Source: Regnicoccus_A sp014224355
GTDB taxonomy: Bacteria; Cyanobacteriota; Cyanobacteriia; PCC-6307; Cyanobiaceae
Direction of reading: 5' to 3'
Length of the DNA stretch: 64,000 bases
Assembly: GCF_050920705.1 (NCBI RefSeq)
Contig: NZ_CP154799.1
Location: 868,001 to 932,000 of the forward strand
In this document: in pieces, positions 33,123 to 41,633 of the stretch
Layout of the letters: each line of letters opens with the position of its first letter
How positions within the stretch are numbered: position 1 is the first letter of the stretch
Notes under the pieces: generated by a model
Database searches by the model: none
What the model saw: the letters and a program-made list of their open reading frames with translations, nothing else
What the model was told of the DNA's origin: nothing
Made by a program: the position numbers and the translations under genes

Positions 33123-33799
33123 ATGGATCAGCCGGCGGCCCGTCGCGCCGTGACCACCGATCGCAGCCGGCCATGCTGCGGGCCTGCCTGCTCAGTGGCG
33201 GTGACAGCCGGCGCATGGGCACCGACAAGGCCATGTTGTCCCACCCCAGCGGCGGCACCTGGCTGGAGCAGGCCCTGACTCTGCTGGCCGGCCTCGGGGT
33301 GCCGCTGACCCTGGTGAGCCGCCACCGCGCCCACGGCAGCCTGGCCCGTCAGCTCAGCGCAAGGCTTGAGCTGGAGATCGAGGTGCTGCTCGAGCCGCCC
33401 CCCCGGGAGGGGCCCCTGCTGGCGCTCACCAGGCTGATGGCTTTGCACCCCGGCCAGCGGCTGCTCCTGGCCCCGGTGGACATGCCCCGCCTGCAGCCCG
33501 GGGGCCTGCGGGCCCTGGTGGCCGCAGCCGAGGCCGGCTTCGACCCCGACACCATCCATCTGGCCCACGATGGCCAACGGCTGCAGCCCCTGCTGGGCCT
33601 CTATCCGGCCACGCCCTCCAACAGGGCGGCGGCCGAGGCCTTCACCGGTCGTGGCGGGCGCAGCCTGCTGCGCTGGCTCGAGCAGACCCGCCGCGTCAGT
33701 GCCGTGAAGCTTGCCCCCGATCAGCTGCTCAATGCCAACACCCCGGGGGATTGCGGGCCAGGGCTGAGCGACGGTTTCAATGGGTCTGCGCCAGGCTGA
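33113..33799 (+). CDS. mobA: molybdenum cofactor guanylyltransferase
   Basis: A 228-residue enzyme that attaches GMP to molybdopterin, giving the guanine dinucleotide form used by NarB and YdeP-type enzymes. The GTP-binding signature CLLSGGDSRRMGTDKAML, the LLAPVDMPRLQPGGL motif with the metal-binding aspartate, and QPLLGLYP all match MobA. An alternative start at the later Met (residue 21, just before LRACLLSGG) would give a more usual N-terminus. It overlaps moaA by 20 bases. Confidence 0.93.
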   Translation: MPMNGSAGGPSRRDHRSQPAMLRACLLSGGDSRRMGTDKAMLSHPSGGTWLEQALTLLAGLGVPLTLVSRHRAHGSLARQLSARLELEIEVLLEPPPREGPLLALTRLMALHPGQRLLLAPVDMPRLQPGGLRALVAAAEAGFDPDTIHLAHDGQRLQPLLGLYPATPSNRAAAEAFTGRGGRSLLRWLEQTRRVSAVKLAPDQLLNANTPGDCGPGLSDGFNGSAPG

Positions 33800-34910
33800 G
33801 CCGCCAGCCTCCGGCCGCCCAGGTCGCGCAGACGTGGCCGCTCCGACCCCTCCCCTCGATCAGCTGGGCCGTCCCCCGGGGGTGTTGCGCCTGTCCCTCA
33901 CCGCCCGCTGCAACCTCGCCTGCCCCTATTGCTGCCCCGACAGCCAGGACCCCCCGGAGCTGCTCACCCTGCCCGAGCGGGTCGAGCTGGTGGCCGCGGT
34001 GGCTGAGCTGGGCTTCAGCCGGCTGCGGCTCACCGGTGGCGAGCCCCTGCTGCATAGGGGTCTGGAGGAACTGGTGGCGGCGCTGCAACCCCTGCGCGGG
34101 GCGAGGGGAAGCTCGGGCTCATCAGGGCTGAGCGAGATCGCCCTCACCACCAACGGGGTGCTGCTCAGCGCCGAGCGGGCCCGGGCGCTCAGGCGGGCGG
34201 GCCTGGATCGGATCACCGTCAGCCTCGATGGCACCGATGGCGCCAGCGTGGGGCGCATGGCGGGCCTGGCCGGTGGGGTGCCTGCCGGAGAGGCCGTGCT
34301 CGAGAAGGTGCTGGCCGCCCTCGACCATGCCCGCAGGGCGGGTTTCGATCCCGCCACAGGGGCGCTCAAGCTCAATGCCGTGATCGCCCGCGGTCTGAAT
34401 GAGGATCAGTTGCTCCCCCTCGCTGCGCTGGCCCGTCAGCGGGGGATCGAGCTGCGCTTGATCGAGTTCATGGACGTGGGCAACCGCAATGGCTGGCAGC
34501 CGGATCAGGTGCTGCCAGCCGCCGAGATGGTCCGGCGGATCGGCATCCACTGGCCTCTGGAGCCCCTCGGGCGCCAGGCCCATGGCACCGCCAGTCGCTG
34601 GCGCTACCGCGACGGGGTGGCCCACCTGGCCGTGGTGGCCTCGATCTCCGCCCCCTTCTGCGGCGACTGCGACCGGCTGCGCATCACCGCCGACGGCGTG
34701 GCCTACACCTGCCTGTTCGCCTCCAGCGGAGTTGATCTCAAGCCATGGCTGCGTCCGTCTTCGTCTGCGGTCGACAGCCTGAGCGGAGCCTTGCGGGGCC
34801 TCTGGAGCCAGCGCCACGACCGTTACAGCGAGGAGCGCAAGTTGGAGCAACCTTCAGGGAATGTCACGACGCCACGTTCCCTTGCTGAGATGGCCTATCT
34901 GGGGGGGTGA
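33780..34910 (+). CDS. moaA: GTP 3',8-cyclase
   Basis: A 376-residue radical SAM enzyme that rearranges GTP in the first step of molybdenum cofactor synthesis. The SAM cluster motif CNLACPYC is near residue 46, followed by RLRLTGGEPLLHRGL. The second cluster is provided by CGDC-x13-C (CGDCDRLRITADGVAYTC), and the GTP-binding part RLIEFMDVGNRNGW is present. The C-terminal double-glycine that normally ends MoaA is present as LGG. The first 30 residues are Pro/Ala-rich and may not be translated. It is coupled to mobA. Confidence 0.95.
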   Translation: MGLRQAEPPASGRPGRADVAAPTPPLDQLGRPPGVLRLSLTARCNLACPYCCPDSQDPPELLTLPERVELVAAVAELGFSRLRLTGGEPLLHRGLEELVAALQPLRGARGSSGSSGLSEIALTTNGVLLSAERARALRRAGLDRITVSLDGTDGASVGRMAGLAGGVPAGEAVLEKVLAALDHARRAGFDPATGALKLNAVIARGLNEDQLLPLAALARQRGIELRLIEFMDVGNRNGWQPDQVLPAAEMVRRIGIHWPLEPLGRQAHGTASRWRYRDGVAHLAVVASISAPFCGDCDRLRITADGVAYTCLFASSGVDLKPWLRPSSSAVDSLSGALRGLWSQRHDRYSEERKLEQPSGNVTTPRSLAEMAYLGG

Positions 34911-34958
34911 TGATCGGGCTGACGCGAATGCGTTCAGCCGTCAATCATTTCCATCGTC

Positions 34959-35339
34959 ATGCGCCAGACGTTCAAGGTTGCCCTCACCCTCGCGGCGATC
35001 AGCGCTCCGTTGGCCGCCTTCGCTCTGCCCTTCAAGCCTGATCCCACCTCCTTTGCCAACTACCTCGGCAAGAAATCGATGGAGGATGGATCCAAGGCCA
35101 CCTTCTCCAACCTGAGCGGCTGTGCCGCCGGCACCACGGGCGGGAAGGACAGCTACAGCTGCCAGACGGGCGACGCCCTGCTCACAACCCCGAGCGGAGC
35201 GCAGCGCTCCTGCAAGGCGGTGGTTCGTGATGGCCGCCCTGGAATCACCTGGACGGCTCAGCAAACAGGAGGGGGCTCCTGGCAGGGCAACCTGGCGTGC
35301 CCGCCGCTGCCCGAAAGCTCCTCAGGAATGGGGGAGTGA
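34959..35339 (+). CDS. small secreted protein of unknown function
   Basis: A 126-residue protein with a signal peptide (LTLAAISAPLAAFALP, cleavage probably near Ala22). The mature part contains four cysteines (SGCAAG, YSCQTG, RSCKAV, LACPP), suggesting two disulfides in the periplasm. I know no family for it. It overlaps the end of the convergent isochorismatase-fold gene by 18 bases and lies 48 bases after moaA. Confidence 0.65.
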   Translation: MRQTFKVALTLAAISAPLAAFALPFKPDPTSFANYLGKKSMEDGSKATFSNLSGCAAGTTGGKDSYSCQTGDALLTTPSGAQRSCKAVVRDGRPGITWTAQQTGGGSWQGNLACPPLPESSSGMGE

Positions 35340-35963
35340 GGCCCCACCGCTGAATGCAGCCACAGTGAGCTGTCGGCAGTAGCCACTGAAGCAACGCAGC
35401 GCTGCCCTGTGGCGTTCGGCCGATTCCGCCATGCAGGCATCGATCAGGCAGGTCACGGTGTAACCGCGATCAGCCGCATCCTTGACGGTGTGATCGATGC
35501 ATTGATCGGTGAGCAGGCCCGCCACCACAAGCTCGGTGATGCCCATGTTGCGCAGCAGGTAGTCGAGGCTGGTGGAGTTGAAGGGGGAGGAGGAACTCTT
35601 GGGCAGCACCAGCTCATCGGGGCCGGGGGTGAGGGGCTCGATCACCCTTGACTCCCAGCTGCCCGGAGCAAACCCCAGGCCGGAGCGCTTGTAGTCGAGG
35701 CTGCGATCGCGCCCGTCGGCGGTGAGGTTGGCGATCACGGTGTGAATCACCTCCAGCCCGCCCTGGCGTGCGTGTGCCAGCGCCTGCTGCAGCCGTGGCA
35801 GGACGGCCTCCTGGAAGTGGGCTTCAAAGCCGGGCGGCCGGGGCGGGGGTGATGCGTTGCTGCCTGCGGGGCCGGCCGGTCCGCAGGTGCCGTTCTGGAC
35901 ATCGACCAGGAGCAGGGCCGCGGCAGCCAAGGGCAGGGATGGAGTGGCCGTGGCCTCCACCAT
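35322..35963 (-). CDS. isochorismatase-family cysteine hydrolase
   Basis: A 213-residue alpha/beta hydrolase. The catalytic triad of the family can be traced: Asp in ALLLVDVQNGTC, Lys in ELVLPKSSSSPF and Cys in VVAGLLTDQCIDHTV. Family members include nicotinamidase, N-carbamoylsarcosine amidase, ureidoacrylate amidase and isochorismatase; the substrate is open. Beside a glutamine-synthetase-like enzyme and an amino-acid permease, an amide hydrolase is an attractive guess. The ATG at 35963 overlaps the divergent gene's ATG in the four bases CATG. Confidence 0.88.
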   Translation of the reverse strand: MVEATATPSLPLAAAALLLVDVQNGTCGPAGPAGSNASPPPRPPGFEAHFQEAVLPRLQQALAHARQGGLEVIHTVIANLTADGRDRSLDYKRSGLGFAPGSWESRVIEPLTPGPDELVLPKSSSSPFNSTSLDYLLRNMGITELVVAGLLTDQCIDHTVKDAADRGYTVTCLIDACMAESAERHRAALRCFSGYCRQLTVAAFSGGASLPHS

Positions 35964-37365
35964 GGCCTCTGCCGCCGAATCAGGCAATGATCTCGAGGCC
36001 TGTGGCTGCCCTGCTGTGCCTGACGTTCCCAGCGCCACTGCTCTGACCGCCGAGCTGCTGGAGCGCGGTCTGCGCCGTGTGGCGGTCACCTTCGTGAACC
36101 ACGCCGGGTCCGTGCTGGCGAAGGGGGTGCCGCTGGGGCGGTTGCCGCTGGTGGCGAGCCAGGGGCTGGGCTTCTCACCGGTGTCCGATGCCTTCGGGGC
36201 CACGGGCCTGATCGATCCGCAGCAATCCCTGGCCAGGCCCGATGGCGACCTGCGCCTGAAGCCTGATCTCGCGGCCCTGCGCCCGCTCGATCCTGGAAAC
36301 GGCTGGGCCTGGGCCCCCGGAATCCGCCACGAGCGCGATGGCGCCATCTACGCCCTGGATCAACGGGGCTTCTGTGCGCGGCAGGAGGCGGCCCTCGCCG
36401 CCACCGGGCTGAGCGCCCTGGCCGGCTTCGAGATCGAGTGGATGGTGGGGCAGCCAGAGCCAGCTGGGGGCTGGATTCCAGCAGTGGCGGGCGGCCCCTA
36501 CGGCGCCGATCGTCTGGTGCAGGGGCTGGATTACCTCAGCGCCGTGGCTGAGGCCCTGGATGCCGCCGAGCTGCCCTGGCTTCAGCTGCACCCGGAATAC
36601 GGCGCCGGCCAGTTCGAGCTGTCGCTGGCGGCGGCGCAGCCGCTGGAGGCTGCCGATCGCCTGGTGGCCGCGCGCCTGGTGATTCAGCAGGTGAGCCGCC
36701 GCTTCGGCTGGATCTGCAGCTTTGCTCCTGTGGTGACGGCCGATCTGGTGGGCAACGGCGGCCACCTGCATCTGAGCGTGGTGGAGCGGGGCGTGCCGCT
36801 GCTGGCCGGTGGGGCGGGCCCGGCCGGGCTGACGCCAAGGGGGGAAGCACTGCTGGCGGGCCTGCTGGAGCAGCTGCCGGCCCTGATGCCCCTGGCCTGC
36901 GCCCTGGCCGTGTCGTACCGGCGGCTGGCCCCGGGCCGCTGGGCGGCGCCGTTTCAGGTCTGGGGGGTGGAGAACCGGGAGGCGGCGCTGCGCCTGGTGC
37001 CTGCCGCTGGCGGAGAACCGGGTCACCTGGAGATCAAGGTGGCCGATCTCAGCGCCAACCCCTATCTGCTGGTGGGCGGCGTACTGGCCGTGCTCCTGGA
37101 TGCTCTGCAGCGCCCCCGGGTCCTGCCGCCCCCGCTGAGCGGGGATCCCTCGGCCGCGCCTGCCGCCGAGGCTCCGAGGCTTCCCAGGACCCTCACCGAG
37201 GCGGTGCGGGCGTTCGAGGCCAGCCCTGTGCTGCGGAACGCCATGGGGGAGGCCCTTCAGCGCACCGTGGTGGAGGCCCGCCTCTCGGAAGTGCGCCGCA
37301 GCGAACCTCTGGCCGACGACGCCTTGATCATCTCCACCCGCGCCTGGCCCCTCACAGGGATCTGA
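35962..37365 (+). CDS. glutamine-synthetase-like ATP-dependent ligase
   Basis: A 467-residue member of the glutamine synthetase superfamily. Active-site regions are recognisable but altered: FEIEWMVG for the first metal glutamate, EYGAGQFELSL for the E-x-G-P-G-Q-x-E strand, GNGGHLHLSV for the histidine loop, VENREAALRLVP for the phosphate arginine, and EIKVADLSANPYLLV near the end. Classical cyanobacterial GlnA or GlnN is more conserved, so this is more likely a gamma-glutamyl-amine or polyamine synthetase, or another paralogue. An APC permease follows on the same strand. A GTG near residue 20 is an alternative start. Confidence 0.85.
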   Translation: MASAAESGNDLEACGCPAVPDVPSATALTAELLERGLRRVAVTFVNHAGSVLAKGVPLGRLPLVASQGLGFSPVSDAFGATGLIDPQQSLARPDGDLRLKPDLAALRPLDPGNGWAWAPGIRHERDGAIYALDQRGFCARQEAALAATGLSALAGFEIEWMVGQPEPAGGWIPAVAGGPYGADRLVQGLDYLSAVAEALDAAELPWLQLHPEYGAGQFELSLAAAQPLEAADRLVAARLVIQQVSRRFGWICSFAPVVTADLVGNGGHLHLSVVERGVPLLAGGAGPAGLTPRGEALLAGLLEQLPALMPLACALAVSYRRLAPGRWAAPFQVWGVENREAALRLVPAAGGEPGHLEIKVADLSANPYLLVGGVLAVLLDALQRPRVLPPPLSGDPSAAPAAEAPRLPRTLTEAVRAFEASPVLRNAMGEALQRTVVEARLSEVRRSEPLADDALIISTRAWPLTGI

Positions 37366-37490
37366 AAACGAATTGGGTCTCCGGCCCGCCGTGCGATCAC
37401 GACCGGCGCCGGCTCTGCACGCCCTGACGCCCAGCAGACTCGTCGCTGGTGGGAGCCTGCTCCGCTCCCGCGGCAATCGCACGGTGCCTG

Positions 37491-38852
37491 ATGTCCACAC
37501 CTGAGAAATCGGGCTCCCTGCTGCAGATCCTGGGAGTCAGTTTCGGGATCGCCGGGGCAGTGGGGGGCACGATCGGCGCCGGCATCCTGCGCACTCCCGG
37601 CCTGGTGGCCGAGCAGCTCGGCAGTGTTCCCCTGATCGTGGCCGCCTGGGTGGCGGGGGCGCTCTATGCCCTGCTCGGGGCCTTCGCCGTGGCTGAACTG
37701 AGCACCAGCCTGCCCCGGGCTGGTGGTTGGACGGTCTACGCCCGACGGGCCCTGGGGGATCAGGCCGGCTTTTCGGTGGGCTGGATCGACTGGGTGGGCC
37801 ACTGCGCCGGTCTGGCCTGGGTGGCAGTGACCATCGGCGACTACACGATCGGCCTGTTGCCGGCCCTTCCCGTGGGCAGCAAGGTGGTGGCCCTGCTGGT
37901 GCTGGTGGCCTTTGCGCTGATCCAGCGGCTCGGCCTGGAGGCCGGAAGCCTCAGCCAGAAGATCCTCAGCCTGGGCAAGGCTCTGGCCTTCCTCGGCCTG
38001 ATCACGGCCTGTTTTCTGCATGCCCCGGTCAGGGAGCTGGCGGGGGTGGCCGAACCGTTGCTGGAGGCTGCCGACCCCGGGGGCCGGGCGGCGGGGGGCG
38101 GGATCAGCCTCGGCATCGGCACGGTGTTCGCCATGCAGGCCGTGATCACCACCTACGACGGCTGGCACAGCCCGATCTACTTCGCTGAGGAATTCGCCCA
38201 GCCCAGCCAGGATCTGCCCCGCTCGCTGGTGGGGGGTGTACTCAGTGTGGCGGGGCTCTACCTGCTCGTGAATCTGGCACTGCTTCGGCTGCTGCCGGTC
38301 TCGCGGATCGCAGGGTCGGTGCTGCCCCTGGCCGATGCCGCCGAGGTGATCTTCGGGGCCTGGAGTGCTCAGCTGATCGTGGTGCTGGCGCTGATCTCCT
38401 CGTTCGGTCTGGTCAATGCCGTGGTGATGGGTGCACCGCGCATCCTCTATGGCCTCAGCCGGGATGGCTTGTTCCTGCCCCAGTTCGCCGCGGTCAGCAC
38501 CAGCGGGACCCCCGTGCTCGGGCTGGCGCTGACGACCGCCACCGCCGGGTTGCTGGTGAGCTTCGGCGATTTCACGGTCCTGCTGGGCATCGCCTCCTTC
38601 CTTTATGTGCTGCTGTATCTGAGCGGCATCACGGCATTGCTGCTGCTGCGCTGGCGAGAGCCCGAGCTGGAGCGGCCCTTCCGGGATCCGGGCTATCCGC
38701 TCAGCGCGGTGATCGTCTGGCTGGGTTCGCTGGCGTTCCTGATCGCCGCGATCCGCAACGACACCGCCAACAGCATTTGGGCCCTGGGACTGATCCTGCT
38801 CAGCCTGCCCCTGCACCAGCTGACGCGGCGCCTGGCGCCGCCACCGGCCTGA
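37491..38852 (+). CDS. APC-family amino acid or amine permease
   Basis: A 453-residue transporter with 12 predicted helices. The first helix carries the APC signature GGTIGAGILRTPGLVA, and helix 6 to 8 segments (AVITTYDGWHSPIYFAEE) resemble the cation/amino-acid branch. Substrate class is amino acids or polyamines; nothing finer can be said. It follows the glutamine-synthetase-like gene by about 125 bases, consistent with uptake of the same nitrogen compound. Its end overlaps the convergent YdeP-type oxidoreductase by 53 bases. Confidence 0.88.
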   Translation: MSTPEKSGSLLQILGVSFGIAGAVGGTIGAGILRTPGLVAEQLGSVPLIVAAWVAGALYALLGAFAVAELSTSLPRAGGWTVYARRALGDQAGFSVGWIDWVGHCAGLAWVAVTIGDYTIGLLPALPVGSKVVALLVLVAFALIQRLGLEAGSLSQKILSLGKALAFLGLITACFLHAPVRELAGVAEPLLEAADPGGRAAGGGISLGIGTVFAMQAVITTYDGWHSPIYFAEEFAQPSQDLPRSLVGGVLSVAGLYLLVNLALLRLLPVSRIAGSVLPLADAAEVIFGAWSAQLIVVLALISSFGLVNAVVMGAPRILYGLSRDGLFLPQFAAVSTSGTPVLGLALTTATAGLLVSFGDFTVLLGIASFLYVLLYLSGITALLLLRWREPELERPFRDPGYPLSAVIVWLGSLAFLIAAIRNDTANSIWALGLILLSLPLHQLTRRLAPPPA

Positions 38853-41187
38853 TCCCGCCGCGCACCAACACCGGCACCCGTTTGAACCCTGGCGTGCCAC
38901 TGCGGGGATCCGCCGGGGCGCGGATGATCGCATTCACCTCCGGATAGAACATCAGTGCGGCGCCCTCGCGGATCTCACCGGGGATGATCTCGATGCCCTC
39001 CAGTTGGCCGGCCTCCCCCTGCACCGTCACCCGCTGGTGGGCGGCCAGGCCGGATCGGGCCAGATCGGCGCGGTTCATCAGGATCGTCTGGCGGTGCGGC
39101 ATGCCCCGGTAGGCATCGCCGACCTTGTACACCACCGTGTTGTGCTGGCCGTAGCTGCGGGCGGTGATCAGCGCCAGCACCAGGCCGGATTCCCCCGGCG
39201 CCAGGCCACCGAAATGGTCCGGCTCGGGGAGCTGCAGCGCCGGCAGGGGTGTGGGCTCCATCCGTGCTTTCCCTGAGGGCGTGGGGAAGCTGGGCTGCTC
39301 GAACACCCGCCCTTCCACGCTGAATTCGCGCCTGGTGGCATCGATCTCCGCGATCGGGCCGTAGCCGGGCACGGTGCGGGCGATCAGCTGGCGCACATAG
39401 ACGGGGTCCTGCAGGCGCCCCCAGTCGATCGGATCGTTGCCCATCAGCCGCCGGGCCAGTTCGGCCAGGAAGCCCACCTCGCTGATCAGATCGGCCTGCT
39501 CGAGGTGGGTGGTGCCGGGCTCGTTGAGGCGCACGAAGTTGTTGCCCGATTCGGTGGTGGTGCGGTGGGGGGTCTCGAAGCGGTTGAACACCGGCAGCAC
39601 CAGGGTCTGGCGGGCCGCCAGGCCATGGAAGTGGCCCTGGTTGGGCTTGGTGGCCAGATACATCACGGTGTCGATGCGCCCCAGGGCGTGGCGGGCCTGC
39701 TCGGAATCGGGGTTGGCCCCCCAGAGGTTGCCCCCCAGGCAGAGCAGGGTGTCCACATCTCCGGCTTCCGCCGCTTCGATCAGGGCGCGGGTGTCGTAGC
39801 CGGGCACCCGGCTGAGCGGGCGCCCCAGCAGGGCTTCGAGGGCCTGCTGCATTGCGGCGCGCAGCTTCACCGTCACGCCCATCGAGCCGAAGCCCTGCAC
39901 GTTGGAGTGGCCGCGGATCGGCATCGTGCCGGCTCCGGGCCGGCCCACGTTGCCGCTGAGCAGGGCGGTGTTGGCAATGGCATGGACGTTGGCGGTGCCG
40001 TTGGCGTGGTGGGTGATCCCCATTGCCCAGGCGAACACCACACCGCTGGAGCGGGCGATCACGGCGGCGGCGTGCTCCAGCTCCTCGCGGCTGAGGCCGC
40101 AGCAGGCGCAGATCGACTCCCAGGAGGTGGCTTGCAGCGGCTCCACCACCGCCTGCCAGTTCTCGGTGTGGGATTTGAGGAAGTCCCACTGGATCGAGCC
40201 GGCCTCCAGCAACGCCTTCTGGAGGCCCAGAAACACGGCGGTGTCGCTGCCCGGCACCGGCTGCAGGAACAGCGAGGCGATCTCCGAGCCCCGCAGCATC
40301 GACTTGATCGGAAAGGCGGGCGAGCCGAACCTGAGCAGGCCCACCTCCAGCACCGGGTTGATCACGATCACGCTGCCGCCGCGCTCGCGCAGGCGGATCA
40401 GCTCGTTCATCAGCCGCGGGTGGTTGGCCGGAGCGTTGGATCCCACCAGCACCACGCACTCCGCCTGTCGCAGGCTCTCCAGGCTCACCATCGAGGTGCC
40501 GGAGCCGAACACCTCGCTCAGCCCCACGGTGGAGGGGGCGTGGCAGAGATCGGAGCAGTCGGCCAGGTTATTCGAGCCCCAGGCCCGCAGCAGCAGCTGC
40601 AGCAGGTAGGCGGCCTCATTGGAGGAGCGGCCGGAGCTGTAGGAGGCCACCCGCTCCGGCGGGTGCCGGAAGGCCGCTTCGGCCAGCTCCAGCACGTCGT
40701 CCCAGCTGAGGCGCTCGTAGTGGCTGCGGCCCTCCCGCAGGATCAGGGGATGGCTGAGGCGGCCGAGGCGATCGGCCTCCTGGGAGGTGAGGCGTTGCAG
40801 CTCCTGGAGGCTGCGCTGGCCGAAGACCTCCTGGATCACCGCCGGCTGCAGCTCGGCGCTGATCGCCTCCACGCTCTTGAGGCAGCGCTGCAGGGGTTCC
40901 CCCAGCTCATCGCGGAAGCCTCCGTTCTGGCCGCCTGTGCCCCAGGCGCAGGAGAGGCAGGCGCTCTTGTGCAGCAGGGTCTGCCAGAGCAGGGGGCCTT
41001 TGGGGGAGAGGGTGGCCTTGGCCCAGCCTTCGATCACCGGCCAGCCGCCGCCCAGCTCAGGGGCGCCTGGATCAGGAGCACTGTTGGACCTGCGCGATTC
41101 TGCCTTCACGATCTTCGCGGCGGGGTCCACCTCTTCAGGATGGCGCGCCCCGCCCCAGGCACCGATAGGACCCATCACACAGATCAC
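38800..41187 (-). CDS. FdhF/YdeP-family molybdopterin oxidoreductase
   Basis: A 795-residue molybdoenzyme of the formate dehydrogenase H / YdeP branch. The N-terminus has KSACLSCAWGTGGQNGG, in place of the usual iron-sulfur motif, and a further cysteine in LQRCLKSVE. Pterin-binding stretches include SGRSSNEAAYLLQLLLRAWG, NVGRPGAGTMPIRGHSNVQG and ITARSYGQHNTVVYKVGD. YdeP-type proteins are linked to acid resistance and formate-like substrates, but the reaction is unproven. It depends on the cofactor made by mobA, moaA and moaB nearby. The start may be the second Met (41175). Confidence 0.88.
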   Translation of the reverse strand: MICVMGPIGAWGGARHPEEVDPAAKIVKAESRRSNSAPDPGAPELGGGWPVIEGWAKATLSPKGPLLWQTLLHKSACLSCAWGTGGQNGGFRDELGEPLQRCLKSVEAISAELQPAVIQEVFGQRSLQELQRLTSQEADRLGRLSHPLILREGRSHYERLSWDDVLELAEAAFRHPPERVASYSSGRSSNEAAYLLQLLLRAWGSNNLADCSDLCHAPSTVGLSEVFGSGTSMVSLESLRQAECVVLVGSNAPANHPRLMNELIRLRERGGSVIVINPVLEVGLLRFGSPAFPIKSMLRGSEIASLFLQPVPGSDTAVFLGLQKALLEAGSIQWDFLKSHTENWQAVVEPLQATSWESICACCGLSREELEHAAAVIARSSGVVFAWAMGITHHANGTANVHAIANTALLSGNVGRPGAGTMPIRGHSNVQGFGSMGVTVKLRAAMQQALEALLGRPLSRVPGYDTRALIEAAEAGDVDTLLCLGGNLWGANPDSEQARHALGRIDTVMYLATKPNQGHFHGLAARQTLVLPVFNRFETPHRTTTESGNNFVRLNEPGTTHLEQADLISEVGFLAELARRLMGNDPIDWGRLQDPVYVRQLIARTVPGYGPIAEIDATRREFSVEGRVFEQPSFPTPSGKARMEPTPLPALQLPEPDHFGGLAPGESGLVLALITARSYGQHNTVVYKVGDAYRGMPHRQTILMNRADLARSGLAAHQRVTVQGEAGQLEGIEIIPGEIREGAALMFYPEVNAIIRAPADPRSGTPGFKRVPVLVRGGIRPVAAPGAASAGAGAG

Positions 41188-41633
41188 CGACGATGACCAC
41201 CGGGTTGCCTCGCTTCAGGGCTGGGGTGGGCACAGAGATGGGCATCGGGGCAATCCCCCCGGCCTGGGAGAGCTCCTGGTGCGGAAGTGCAGCGTGGAGG
41301 TCCAGCACGTTTGCCACCCCGCCCGCAGAGGCGGCACAGCTGCGTGCGCACTCCTGCTGGTTTCCAACTCCACAATGAACGTTCTGGTGTTGCGATAAAC
41401 GCTTGACGGAATGCCAGGAAATGTGTATTCTTAGTTGATAAATTAAATAATAAAAAAGTTGCCTCATTACGCTTCTCAGCAGGCTTTTGTGCCAACGCTT
41501 TTTCCGTTTGCTTGATCTTCTCGGTTTTGGCTTTCGCATCAGTGTTCAGGGCGATTGCCGGCAACGGCGATTCCTGCCCAGTCGCTTCTGGCCGGTTGCC
41601 AGGCATTCTTGAATCACTTTCCCCCAGGCGATC
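41188..41633 (+). other. 446-base intergenic region and sucrose-cluster leader
   Basis: No convincing gene lies here. The left part is GC-rich and includes a CCGCC/GGCGG hairpin near 41319-41336. Base composition drops sharply from about 41380. The AT-rich middle holds the promoter at 41403-41431, followed by a leader of roughly 195 bases before the sucrose-phosphate synthase ATG. Minus-strand frames through this part give Lys-rich peptides without family resemblance. Confidence 0.6.
41403..41431 (+). promoter_or_regulatory. sigma70-type promoter for the sucrose cluster
   Basis: TTGACG (41403-41408) and TATTCT (41426-41431) are separated by exactly 17 bases, the ideal spacing. The surrounding sequence is strongly AT-rich compared with the rest of the window. 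Transcription would start near 41438 and leave about 195 bases of untranslated leader before the ATG at 41634. Confidence 0.6.

Noticed and set aside
41188..41400. Molybdenum cofactor riboswitch before the YdeP-type gene
   Set aside because: I looked for the paired G/C-rich helices and conserved loops of the Moco RNA on the minus strand and could not lay them out convincingly.
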